Shown here: one piece after another, positions 6,986 through 15,223 of the stretch
How the letters are laid out: every line of letters starts with the position of its first letter
How positions within the stretch are numbered: the stretch's first letter is position 1
Source: Phycisphaeraceae bacterium
Lineage (GTDB): Bacteria > Planctomycetota > Phycisphaerae > Phycisphaerales > UBA1924
Direction of reading: 5' to 3'
Length of the DNA stretch: 64,000 nucleotides
Assembly: GCA_019636495.1 (NCBI GenBank)
Contig: JAHBXL010000015.1
Coordinates: 60,220-124,219 of the forward strand
Translations under genes and position numbers: made by a program
Notes under the pieces: generated by a model
Told to the model about the DNA's origin: nothing
What the model saw: the letters and a program-made list of their open reading frames with translations, nothing else
Database searches by the model: none

Positions 6986-7459
6986 GTGAGCAACATGGCT
7001 CCATCCGGCGGAGAACTTGAGAGTCCTTCGTGCCCGGAGTGCGGTTACTCATGCTGCGGACTTTCTCGCGATGGTGACTTGGTGACCTGCCCGGAGTGCG
7101 GGAGCAACGTTCGGCCGGTCGTCTGCCAGAAGTTCTCATTCACGGTCGCCCGAACGCCACTGTACATCATCCTGTTGTCGCTAGCGCCGAGCTTCGGAAT
7201 GATCATCATGGGATGGATCTTCGGAGACTCGTACGGCGGGAGCTTTGAGCAGGCCAGCCGAGTCGTGACACAACTCATGCCTTTCTCGGCGATCGCGTGG
7301 CCGCTCTTGGTGATCGGGAGTTTCGTTGTGTGCAGATCGCGAATGAGAAGGCCCCTTCGGGACATTCTCTGGCCGCTGGCGCTTGCACCGATCGCCGTTC
7401 CGGTTTGCCTCGTGCTTCATCATGTCGCGCGACTGCCCGGCATCTGGGCGAGTTGCTGA
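6986..7459 (+). CDS. Zinc-ribbon membrane protein
   Basis: Hypothetical protein of 157 residues. Residues 16-38 form a zinc ribbon with two CPECG knuckles (C-P-E-C-G-Y and C-P-E-C-G-S), followed by three hydrophobic segments, roughly at 54-75, 94-113 and 125-146, so it is likely an inner-membrane protein with a cytoplasmic metal-binding head. GTG 6986 follows GAGGG by nine bases; ATG 6995 is the alternative. Such CPxCGY-plus-membrane proteins are common in planctomycetes and uncharacterised. Its start is adjacent to the stop codon of the hppD remnant. Confidence 0.7.
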   Translation: MSNMAPSGGELESPSCPECGYSCCGLSRDGDLVTCPECGSNVRPVVCQKFSFTVARTPLYIILLSLAPSFGMIIMGWIFGDSYGGSFEQASRVVTQLMPFSAIAWPLLVIGSFVVCRSRMRRPLRDILWPLALAPIAVPVCLVLHHVARLPGIWASC

Positions 7460-7878
7460 TCGATCCGGTAGTGGCGGCGTCACACATTGTACGGCGATCC
7501 AATTGCTTTGCGTGCCACGGCTTGCGCCGAGGGGTCGAAACGTGGGCGGTGTTTTCTTCGCTGCGACGCAGCGGCCGCCGCGAGCCCGGGGCGTGAGCCC
7601 CGGGTGCGGGTTGCCGAGGACATTCCCAACCCTCCTTTTTCCGAGCACGGAAGGTGCGGCACACCGGTCGTCTGCTATTCACAGTTTGTTTGGCGTTCGC
7701 GGCCGCGGTCCGCGCGCGCCGGCGATTGCCATCGAAACCGGATCAATCGGGTGGGTGGAAATTTCCTGCCGCTCCGCAACCGTCTGCAACAAACGTCCGC
7801 AGAGTACGTTCTTCACACGTTCTTGACGTTCGGCTGCGGAGCGGGACCGAGCCCGCGCCGTCCACTTGGAGCCCGCAG
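7460..7878. other. Intergenic region with a palindrome
   Basis: No gene supported. The clearest element is a perfect palindrome at 7585-7604, CCCGGGGC-GTGA-GCCCCGGG, of a type common between planctomycete genes. The right third (7650-7870) is less GC-rich and should hold the promoter of the CotH gene; I could not fix a -35/-10 pair. Ribosome site GGAG at 7868-7871. Confidence 0.5.
7585..7604. repeat. Palindrome CCCGGGGC/GCCCCGGG
   Basis: Eight-base perfect arms with a GTGA loop; intergenic. It may be a dispersed repeat rather than a terminator, since no T-run follows on either strand. Confidence 0.6.
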
Positions 7879-10164
7879 ATGTCGATTCTCCGCTGCCTTG
7901 TTCTCGCCGCGCTGGTCGCGGCGGCGTTCCTGGCTCCTCGCGCTGCCCGCGGGCAAGACCTCTACGACACCTCGGTGCTGCGCACTGTCAATCTGCAGTT
8001 CCACGATGCCAACTGGCTGACTCTGCTCCGCAACAACTACGTCTCGGAGACGCTGATCCTCGCCGACTTGACGATCGATGGCGTGACGTATCCCGATGTC
8101 GGTGTTCGCATTCGCGGTAACACTTCGTACACCGCTCTGCCGGCCGGGTCCGAGAAGTTCTCGCTCAAGGTGAAGATGGACCACGTCCATCCGAACCAGG
8201 AACTGATGGGCTACGACACGTTGAACTTCAACAACGGCTTTCGCGACCCGACGTTCTGCCGCGAGGTGGTGTACAACAACTTCGTGGCGCAGTTCATTCC
8301 GAATCCGCGTGCCAACCACGTGGTGGTGACTCTGAACGGGCAGAACTGGGGTGTGTATGCGAACATTCAGCAGCCCGACAAGCGCATGCTGCGCGACTAC
8401 TTCGCGAACGCCGACGGGGTCCGTATCCGTTGCCCCAACAACCCCAATGGGCCGGGGCTGAGCTACGCCGGCACGAACCCGTCGTCGTACAGCAACTACG
8501 AGATCCAGAGCGATGGGGGTCTTGCGGATCCGTGGCCCGCGCTCATCGGCGTGTGCAACAGCCTGAGCAACGAGCCGCTGGCCTCGTGGCAGAACATCGA
8601 TGCGCTGTTCGCGATCGACCCGTCGATCTGGTCGGTGGTGCTCGAGAACCTGCTGACCGACGATGACAGTTACATCAACAAGGGCGCGGACTTCATGACC
8701 TACCGCGACCCGCTCGACAACCGCACGCACCTGCTGCAGCGTGATGCGAACGAGACCTTTACGCAGGCCTCGTGGTCGGTCACCCGCAACTTCACCGCGA
8801 CAAACAAGCCCGTGCTCAGCCGCGTGCTGGCCGTGCCCGAACTGCGGCAGCGCTACATGGCGCACTACCGCCACACGCGCCAGAACCTGTCGTGGGCGTA
8901 CTTCGAGCCGATCTTCACCGCACACCGCAACCTCATTGACGCCGCGGTGCAGGCCGACCCCAAGAAGTTGTACTCCTACACGCTCTTTCAGAACAACTTC
9001 ACCACGACGGTGAACATGCCCATCGGCGGGCTGGGCGGCGGCAATATCATCGGCCTGCAGCAGTTTGTCACCCAGCGCGCATCGTTCCTGAACACTCAGG
9101 CCGAGCTGACCGCCGCCGGTCCCACCATCAGTTCAGTGCAGGCCTCTGAACTGGCGCCTGCGCCGACGGAGCCGGTCTACATCACCGCGGCGGTTGCGCC
9201 CGCGGGCAGCGCGATCCAGAAGGTCGAGCTGTTCTATCGGCCCAGCGCTTCGGCCGGATACCTGCGGGTGCAGATGTTCGACAACGGCACATCGGGCGAC
9301 GGGGCGGCGGGCGACGGTGTCTTTGGCGCGCTGCTTCCGATCACCGCTGTTCCGGGCCAACGCGTGCTCTACTACGTCGGCGCGGTGGCCTCAAATACGT
9401 TCTCTTCGGCTTCGTTCCTGCCGCGACTGGCCGAAAGGGGGCCGCTGGAACTGGTCTACGGCCTGAGCCCGAGCGAGGGCCTGTACATCACGGAGTGGAT
9501 GTACTCTGGTGCGAACGGGGAGTTCATCGAGTTCAGCAATCTCTCCGACACCCCCGTTGACATGACCGGGTGGAGCCTAGATGACGACCACGCGATTGCC
9601 GGCGCATTCGACCTCTCGGCGTTCGGCATCGTGCAGCCGGGCGAGTCGGTGGTGGTCACGGAAACGGGCGCCGAGGCGTTCCGGTTGGCCTGGGGCCTGG
9701 CCCCGAGCGTGAAGGTGATCGGCGAACTTGGCGTGTCGAGCGGCAATAACTACGGCCGCGCAGATCAGATTCACCTGTACAACGCTCTGGGCGAGCTTGC
9801 CGATCGGCTTGCTTATGGCGACCAGACCTTCCCCGGCACCATCCGCACCCAGAATCGCAGCGGCCAGGCGCCATGCGAGGCGGTCGGTCAGGATAACGTT
9901 GCGCTGTGGGTCCTCTCGACCGCGGCGGATTCGTTCGGGTCGTGGACCTCGACTTCGGGCGATGTCGGCACGCCGGGGGCGCACATCGATTGCGCCATCT
10001 GTGCGGCGGACTATGACGGCAACGGCGAGCGTGAGGTGACCGACATCTTCACGTTCCTCACCGACTGGTTTGCGGGCGTGTCCGCGGCGTATGAGTTCGG
10101 CGGAGTGCCCGGCGTTCCGGCGATCTTCGCCTTCCTGACGGAGTGGTTCGCAGGTTGCGAGTGA
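7879..10164 (+). CDS. CotH-like kinase / lamin-tail protein with GC-type dockerin
   Basis: Large exported protein of 761 residues. Residues 1-24 are a signal peptide ending in A-R-G. A CotH domain follows (about 30-390), with the V-G-V-R-I-R-G-N-T-S segment, N-Q-E-L-M-G-Y-D-T-L-N-F-N-N and a distant D-A-N-E-T-F; CotH proteins phosphorylate spore-coat or other proteins, though bacterial non-spore members are uncharacterised. An Ig-like stretch (about 420-520) and a lamin-tail domain (about 533-655, L-Y-I-T-E-W-M, N-G-E-F-I-E-F-S-N) follow. The last 50 residues hold a doubled A-D-Y-D-G-N-G...F-L-T-D-W-F-A-G motif ending in Gly-Cys-Glu, the planctomycete GC-type dockerin-like anchor. ATG 7879 is preceded by GGAG. 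Likely cell-surface attached; substrate unknown. Confidence 0.85.
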   Translation: MSILRCLVLAALVAAAFLAPRAARGQDLYDTSVLRTVNLQFHDANWLTLLRNNYVSETLILADLTIDGVTYPDVGVRIRGNTSYTALPAGSEKFSLKVKMDHVHPNQELMGYDTLNFNNGFRDPTFCREVVYNNFVAQFIPNPRANHVVVTLNGQNWGVYANIQQPDKRMLRDYFANADGVRIRCPNNPNGPGLSYAGTNPSSYSNYEIQSDGGLADPWPALIGVCNSLSNEPLASWQNIDALFAIDPSIWSVVLENLLTDDDSYINKGADFMTYRDPLDNRTHLLQRDANETFTQASWSVTRNFTATNKPVLSRVLAVPELRQRYMAHYRHTRQNLSWAYFEPIFTAHRNLIDAAVQADPKKLYSYTLFQNNFTTTVNMPIGGLGGGNIIGLQQFVTQRASFLNTQAELTAAGPTISSVQASELAPAPTEPVYITAAVAPAGSAIQKVELFYRPSASAGYLRVQMFDNGTSGDGAAGDGVFGALLPITAVPGQRVLYYVGAVASNTFSSASFLPRLAERGPLELVYGLSPSEGLYITEWMYSGANGEFIEFSNLSDTPVDMTGWSLDDDHAIAGAFDLSAFGIVQPGESVVVTETGAEAFRLAWGLAPSVKVIGELGVSSGNNYGRADQIHLYNALGELADRLAYGDQTFPGTIRTQNRSGQAPCEAVGQDNVALWVLSTAADSFGSWTSTSGDVGTPGAHIDCAICAADYDGNGEREVTDIFTFLTDWFAGVSAAYEFGGVPGVPAIFAFLTEWFAGCE

Positions 10165-10182
10165 TCGACGCGACGCCGATGG

Positions 10183-11682
10183 TCACTTGGCGCTGTCGGT
10201 CCGCGTTGCCGCGCCCATGCGCCGGGCGAGCACGAAGGCCAGTTCCATTGATTGTTCGTAGTTCAGGCGCGGGTCGCACGGACTGGCGAAGTTGCGCGAG
10301 AGATCGGCTTCGGTCACGCCGTTCCCGCCGCGGCCGCCGATGCACTCGGTCACATCCTCCCCGGTGAGTTCGAGGTGCACGCCTCCGAGGGTGGAGCCCT
10401 CGGCGCGGTGGATGTCCCAGCAGTCTTCCAGTTCGCGCAGGATGTGATCGAACGAGCGGGTCTTGCGTCCGGTCGAGGTGGTCACGGGGTTGCCGTGCAT
10501 CGGGTCGCAGACCCAGAGCACGCGTCTTCCCGCGCGCTGCGCCGCCCTCAGCAGGGGCGGGAGCGCGCCGGCGATGTTCGCCACGCCCATGCGCGTGATG
10601 GCGACGGCGCGCCCCGGCTCGTTGTGCGGGTCGAGGCGGTCGAGCAGCGCGAGCAGTTCGTCGGGCAGAACGCCGGGCCCGACCTTGATGCCGACGGGGT
10701 TCCGGATGCCGCGGAAGTACTCGACGTGCGCGCCGTCGAGCGCGCGGGTGCGCTCGCCGATCCACGGCAGGTGGGTGGAGAGGTTGAACCAGCCCTGCCG
10801 CCGCGGCACGGTGCGCGTCTGCGCCGACTCGTAGAGCAGGTTGAGCCCCTCGTGGCTGGTGAAGAACTCGACGCGCGTGAGGTCGTCAACGCTCTTCTCG
10901 CCGATCGCTTCCATGAAGCGCAGGCCGTCGGAGAGTCGCTCGGTCATCTCGTGATAGGCGCGGCGGAGGTCCTCGGGCAGCCCCGCGTGCCGCATGAACC
11001 CCAGTTCCCAGTACTCGGGGTGGTGCAGGTCGGCAAAGCCGCCGTCGAGCAGCGAGCGGACGAAGTTGATCGTCAGCGCGGCGTGCTTGTAGCCCTCGAC
11101 CAGTCGCCACGGGTCGGGTCGGCGCGACTCATCGTCGAACGCCGCGCCGTTCACCAGGTCGCCGTAGTACGACGGCAGCGAGATGCGCTGCCCGCCGATG
11201 TCGCGCGACTCGGTCGAACTGGAGCGCGGCTTGGCGTATTGCCCCGCGAACCGGCCGATCCGGATGACCGGGCGCTTGGACCCGTGGATCAGCACCACCG
11301 ACATCTGCAGGAGGATCTTGAGTTTGGCCGTGATCGCCTCGGGACGGCAATCGGCGATCTGCTCGGCGCAGTCGCCGCCCTGCAGCAGGAACCGCTTGCC
11401 CTCTTGCGCTTCGGCGATCAGCCGTCGGAGTTTCTCGATCTCGAAACTGGTCACCAGCGGGGGCAGTGCACCCAGCGCGGCAACAGCGCGATCGACCGCC
11501 GCGCGGTCGGCGTACACCACCTGCTGGGCCTGCAACCGGGCCTTCCAGGAGAGCGGTGACCAATCTGTTGGAGCAGGGTGCGGCAAGCACGGATGGTATC
11601 GGACAGAACCGCCCGCGCGGCGAGCGAGCCCGTCCGGCGAGCGGCCGCGGCGGGCCGTCTCCGGCGCCGTCGATTCGCGCAC
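10183..11682 (-). CDS. aroF: 3-Deoxy-7-phosphoheptulonate synthase, class II
   Basis: First step of the shikimate pathway: PEP plus erythrose 4-phosphate give DAHP. The sequence is clearly the plant/actinobacterial class II type: T-D-W-S-P-L-S-W near residue 40, L-Q-G-G-D-C-A-E (metal-binding Cys), R-I-G-R-F-A-G-Q-Y-A-K-P-R, H-E-G-L-N-L-L-Y-E, K-V-G-P-G-V-L and the late C-D-P-M-H-G-N and D-P-R-L-N-Y-E-Q-S-M-E-L. The displayed start is GTG 11682; residues 1-35 are Arg-rich and not family-like, so translation may begin further in (a TTG at 11586 would give a start just before T-D-W-S). I give the symbol aroF loosely for the function. It converges with the CotH gene, 18 bp away. Confidence 0.93.
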   Translation of the reverse strand: MRESTAPETARRGRSPDGLARRAGGSVRYHPCLPHPAPTDWSPLSWKARLQAQQVVYADRAAVDRAVAALGALPPLVTSFEIEKLRRLIAEAQEGKRFLLQGGDCAEQIADCRPEAITAKLKILLQMSVVLIHGSKRPVIRIGRFAGQYAKPRSSSTESRDIGGQRISLPSYYGDLVNGAAFDDESRRPDPWRLVEGYKHAALTINFVRSLLDGGFADLHHPEYWELGFMRHAGLPEDLRRAYHEMTERLSDGLRFMEAIGEKSVDDLTRVEFFTSHEGLNLLYESAQTRTVPRRQGWFNLSTHLPWIGERTRALDGAHVEYFRGIRNPVGIKVGPGVLPDELLALLDRLDPHNEPGRAVAITRMGVANIAGALPPLLRAAQRAGRRVLWVCDPMHGNPVTTSTGRKTRSFDHILRELEDCWDIHRAEGSTLGGVHLELTGEDVTECIGGRGGNGVTEADLSRNFASPCDPRLNYEQSMELAFVLARRMGAATRTDSAK

Positions 11683-11890
11683 ACACTGCGCGGTTCAGTG
11701 GAATTCAGGAGAAATCCACGAGAAAGACTCACCACGACCCGGACGGAGGCCGATGGCCCAAGAACCTTGCGGCCCGCGCGATGTGCGGGGGGCGTGGGGT
11801 GCCGCACGGCGCGCGGGGCGCCGGGCGGGCGAATGGGCCGCTTGTTGGCGGTCCGATCCTGGTCCCCGCACGACCGCAAGGAACAAGATC

Positions 11891-12124
11891 ATGGCTACGA
11901 CTCGCAAGACCACGCGTCGCAAGACGACCGCCAAGCGCACCACGGTGAAGCGCAAGGCCACGAAGCGCAACTGGGCAACCAAGAGCCGCTTCGCCAAGCA
12001 CGCCCGCAAGACCGCCAAGCGCACCACCAAGGCCAAGGCCGTGAAGCGCACCACCCGCCGCAAGACCACCGCCCGCAAGACCACGGGCTGGAGCATGCGC
12101 CGCACGACCTCGCGCCGCGCCTGA
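11891..12124 (+). CDS. Histone H1-like DNA-binding protein
   Basis: A 77-residue protein made almost only of Lys, Arg, Thr and Ala, with repeated K-T-T, R-R-K-T-T and A-K-R-T-T units and no acidic residue. This matches the lysine/arginine-rich, disordered tails of bacterial H1-like and HU-tail nucleoid proteins, which bind DNA by charge and condense the chromosome. ATG 11891 follows AAGGAACAAGATC. A clear terminator hairpin follows (12172-12212), suggesting a single-gene transcript. Assignment rests on composition, so a ribosomal or phage basic protein cannot be wholly excluded. Confidence 0.75.
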   Translation: MATTRKTTRRKTTAKRTTVKRKATKRNWATKSRFAKHARKTAKRTTKAKAVKRTTRRKTTARKTTGWSMRRTTSRRA

Positions 12125-12171
12125 GCCGACGATCTTCTTCGAATCGCGGGGAGAGAGTGAAAACAACGACG

Positions 12172-12212
12172 GCCGCGACGGACTGGAGGCAGTTCGTCGC
12201 GGCTGTGTTTTT
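12172..12212 (+). terminator. Rho-independent terminator
   Basis: Stem GCCGCGACG (12172-12180) with CGTCGCGGC (12195-12203), then TGTGTTTTT. It lies 47 bp after the histone-like gene and just before the end of the convergent glycosyltransferase gene. Confidence 0.75.
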
Positions 12213-12223
12213 GGCTTTGCCGA

Positions 12224-13351
12224 TCAGGCCGCCGCGGCCAGCGACGCCGGCGCGCGGAACGAGAGCGGCGCGATGACCCGCGGGCCGTCGGCCCGTGCGG
12301 CGTGCGCCGCGAGCGCGTCGAGCGCGGGCCCGGGCGAAAGCGTGCCGATCACCAGCGCGTCGGCCGAATCGGGGTCGCCCACGACTCGCACGCCGCGCTC
12401 CATCAGCGCGGCGCGCACCACGTGCTCGTTCTTCCCCGGCGCGAGAAGCGCGGCGCGACGGATCGGCCCCGCGTTCTCCAGCGCGCGGCGCGCCGCGTCA
12501 AGCCCGATGAACCGCTCCCACAGCAGCCGCGGCATCTCCCGCCGCGGCTGCCGCAACGCGGTCCGCGCCAGGTCCAGCAGCCCCGCCGCGTAGCCGGTCT
12601 CGGCCCGCTCCTTCAGCGCGATGCGCCCGTAGCGGGCGATGGTCCGCCGGATCTCCGCGCCGCGCTCGCCGCGCGGCGCATACCGCAGCATCACCCATGT
12701 GTTGTTCCGCACGAGGCGGCGCAGGATGAGGTTCATGTCGCGCCCGGCATCGGTCTTCTCGTGCATCACGACAAAGCGACGGTCGATCGTCACACGCCAC
12801 CCCGCGAGCAGCAACTTCGCGGCCAGGTCGTACTCCTCGGCGTAGTAGTTGAACGACGGGTCGTACCCGCCCGCGTCGATGAACGCGCGCCGGCGAATCG
12901 CGACCCCGCACCCGATGAACACCTCCGGCAGGCCGCCGGCCTCGTGGCGCGCGCTTCCGGCCGCCGCCGGCAGCAGGATCTCGGCCTGCACCGCGCCCGC
13001 ATCCGCTGGCGCCTCGCGCAGCGCATCGAGCACGCCGATGGACAGCGGGTGCGAGTCATCGTCGAGCATCACGAGCCAATCGCACGACGGGTCGCTCGCG
13101 AGCGCGCCCGCGTTCCGCGCGGCCGCGCCCTCGTTCCGGTCTCGATGCAGCAGAGTCACCGGCAGGCCGTTGTGCAGTTCCACGGGCAGTCGCGGCGGCA
13201 CACTCGACGCGTTGTCCACCACGACCACCTGCGCATCGTGCCGCGGCAGCCGCTCCAGCGCGGCCACCGTCCGCGCCAGTGTTTCGGGCCGGTCGCGTGT
13301 CGGAAGGACATACGCGATGCGCGGCCCGGGGCGAGCGGAAGCGGCGATCAC
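12224..13351 (-). CDS. Family 2 glycosyltransferase
   Basis: Transfers a sugar from a nucleotide donor, probably to a cell-envelope polysaccharide. The 375-residue protein has the GT-A fold landmarks: Y-V-L-P-T-R-D-R-P near residue 14, V-V-V-V-D-N-A-S at 42-49, N-E-G-A-A-A-R-N-A-G at 73-82, the metal-binding L-D-D-D-S at 96-100, then a G-G-Y-D segment and the late E-E-Y-D-L-A base region. The start is GTG 13351, whose last two bases form the TGA stop of the upstream gene (GTGA overlap), so the two are translationally coupled. The C-terminal 120 residues are outside the GT domain and Ala-rich. Sugar specificity unknown. Confidence 0.85.
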   Translation of the reverse strand: MIAASARPGPRIAYVLPTRDRPETLARTVAALERLPRHDAQVVVVDNASSVPPRLPVELHNGLPVTLLHRDRNEGAAARNAGALASDPSCDWLVMLDDDSHPLSIGVLDALREAPADAGAVQAEILLPAAAGSARHEAGGLPEVFIGCGVAIRRRAFIDAGGYDPSFNYYAEEYDLAAKLLLAGWRVTIDRRFVVMHEKTDAGRDMNLILRRLVRNNTWVMLRYAPRGERGAEIRRTIARYGRIALKERAETGYAAGLLDLARTALRQPRREMPRLLWERFIGLDAARRALENAGPIRRAALLAPGKNEHVVRAALMERGVRVVGDPDSADALVIGTLSPGPALDALAAHAARADGPRVIAPLSFRAPASLAAAA

Positions 13352-15123
13352 GCCCCGACCCCCGCCCCAACCCCCGCCCCGACCCCCGCCGCGACCCGCC
13401 GCGGCCCGCCCGCCGCGGCCCGAGACTCGATCACTTCCGCCGGCTCGAAGGCCAGGTGGGCCGAGTGCAGCCGCGCCAGGCCCTGACGCAGGTCCGTCGC
13501 CGAGACCACCGTGTTGCCCAGCCGCTGGACCTGCAGCGCGGCGGCGACCGAACCGATGAACGCCGCCGCGAGGAGATTGCCGCCGGCGCAAAGCGCCAAT
13601 GTCGCCGCGGCGAGCATCGAGTCGCCGCATCCAAGCGCATCGACGGCGTGCCCCGAGAGCGCGGGCACGTGTTCGCCGCGAACGTGGGAGGCGAATCCCG
13701 CTTCCTGATTCACGGGCGCGGCGAGCCGGTCGAAGGCGATCACCCCGTCGGCGCCGAGGCTGATGAGCGCAGCGCGGCTGCGTGTCTCGGCCAGCAGGCG
13801 CCAAGCGACCATCGGCAGACTCTGGTCGTGCAGACCGTAGGCCTGCCGCACTTCCGACTCGCTGGGCGAGACCAGGTCCAGGTCGCGCATCATGCGCAGG
13901 TTGCTGCGCCGGCCCGAGACATCCGCCGCGAGAATGTGCGCGTGCTTGCGCAGTTCGGGGCACAGGCGCGAGATGACACCCTGCGGCAGCAGCCCCAGGC
14001 CGAAGTCGGCGATGATCGCGCCGTGGCATCCGCTCTCGCCGGGCCGCGTGCCCTCGGGCGAGACGGCCAGTTCGCGCGCCGTGTCCGCCGCGAGGCCGAC
14101 CAGCGCGTCCTGCTGTGCCGCGTCCAGTTCCAGCCGCTCCAGGAGATCGAGTTTCATGACCTTCTGCGCGCCGACGAGGAATCGTTGCTTCTCGGGGATG
14201 GCCGCATCGACTTCGATCGAGCGCACCTCGACGCCCTCGGCCAGCAGCCGCTGACGGAGCGCAGCGCCCTGCCCGCCGTCGTCGTTTCGCGGCAGCGCGG
14301 TGACCAGCACCGGGCAGGCGCCCATCGCCGCCAGGTGCCGCGCGATGATCGCCGCCGCGCCGTCGTACATCCGCCTCTCCAGCGGACGCAACGTCATCAC
14401 AGGCGCTTCGCCCGCCACATCGGGCCGGTCGCACAGCACGTACGTGTCGAGGATCACCTCGCCCACGACCATCACCCGCTTGCCGCGGAATCGCGAGACC
14501 GTCCGCGAGAGTTCCACCCCGTCGAGTTCCGGCAGCGACAGCAGTTGCCGGAGCCGGGCGTGGTAGGGATCGACCGACTGCTCCAGCGCGGCGATCAGCG
14601 CGGTCGAAGAGAAGACCACGTCGCCGGAACTGAACACCACGCGCCCGCCGTGCCGCTCCACCGCCGCGCGCTCGGCCAGAAACCGCGGGTCGTTGTTGAG
14701 TTCGTATTCCTTCCCCTTCACATAGACATCGGGCCCGACCGCCTCCAGCAGTTCCCTCGCCGTCGCGGCCTGCTCGATGTACACCCAGTCGACGCAGTCC
14801 AGCGCGGCCAGGTTCTCCGCGCGCAGTTCCTCGGGGATCAGTGGTCGCCCCGTGCCTTTCTTCATCGCCGCGTCGCCGGTGATCGACACCAGCAGCAGGT
14901 CCCCGTGCGACCGGGCATGCCGCAGGTGCCGCAGGTGCCCGGGGTGCACGATGTCGAAACACCCGTGGCAATGCACCACCGCGCGTCCCTCGCATCGAGC
15001 CCGATCCCTGAGGGCGAGCAGTTGCTCACGGGTCAGGATCTTGCCGCCCGGCCCGTGACCGGTCGGTCGGGGGGGGGTGGGGCGCGGCGACGAAGCGTTG
15101 CTGGATTGGTGTACGGGGGACAT
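13348..15123 (-). CDS. HldE-like bifunctional nucleotidyltransferase-sugar kinase, domains reversed
   Basis: Two domains known from heptose activation (HldE/RfaE: phosphorylation of heptose 7-phosphate at C1, then ADP transfer). Residues about 30-190 are a cytidylyltransferase-type domain with G-C-F-D-I-V-H-P-G-H (HxGH at 60-63). Residues about 215-575 are a PfkB/ribokinase-type kinase: V-M-V-V-G-E-V-I-L-D-T-Y, A-G-E-A-P-V, and the late D-A-L-G-C-G-D-S-M anion-hole motif. In E. coli HldE the kinase comes first; here it is second. ATG 15123 lacks a strong ribosome site. The C-terminus ends in a Val-Gly-Ala-Gly repeat encoded by a C-rich microsatellite. It overlaps the following GT2 gene by four bases, so it likely supplies that pathway with activated sugar. 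Confidence 0.82.
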   Translation of the reverse strand: MSPVHQSSNASSPRPTPPRPTGHGPGGKILTREQLLALRDRARCEGRAVVHCHGCFDIVHPGHLRHLRHARSHGDLLLVSITGDAAMKKGTGRPLIPEELRAENLAALDCVDWVYIEQAATARELLEAVGPDVYVKGKEYELNNDPRFLAERAAVERHGGRVVFSSGDVVFSSTALIAALEQSVDPYHARLRQLLSLPELDGVELSRTVSRFRGKRVMVVGEVILDTYVLCDRPDVAGEAPVMTLRPLERRMYDGAAAIIARHLAAMGACPVLVTALPRNDDGGQGAALRQRLLAEGVEVRSIEVDAAIPEKQRFLVGAQKVMKLDLLERLELDAAQQDALVGLAADTARELAVSPEGTRPGESGCHGAIIADFGLGLLPQGVISRLCPELRKHAHILAADVSGRRSNLRMMRDLDLVSPSESEVRQAYGLHDQSLPMVAWRLLAETRSRAALISLGADGVIAFDRLAAPVNQEAGFASHVRGEHVPALSGHAVDALGCGDSMLAAATLALCAGGNLLAAAFIGSVAAALQVQRLGNTVVSATDLRQGLARLHSAHLAFEPAEVIESRAAAGGPRRVAAGVGAGVGAGVGA

Positions 15124-15223
15124 GCCCGTCTTTATCGGTCCAAAGGGCGGGTCGGGACAGTGCGGAAGGGGCTTTCTCGCCCGCCGCAGGGCCTTCCCGG
15201 CCCGGAGAGCCGATAACACCGGC

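Noticed and set aside
13350..13395. C-rich repeats (CCCCGACCCCCG-type) considered as a CRISPR or regulatory repeat
   Set aside because: A simple microsatellite coding for the Val-Gly-Ala-Gly tail of the HldE-like protein; no spacers.
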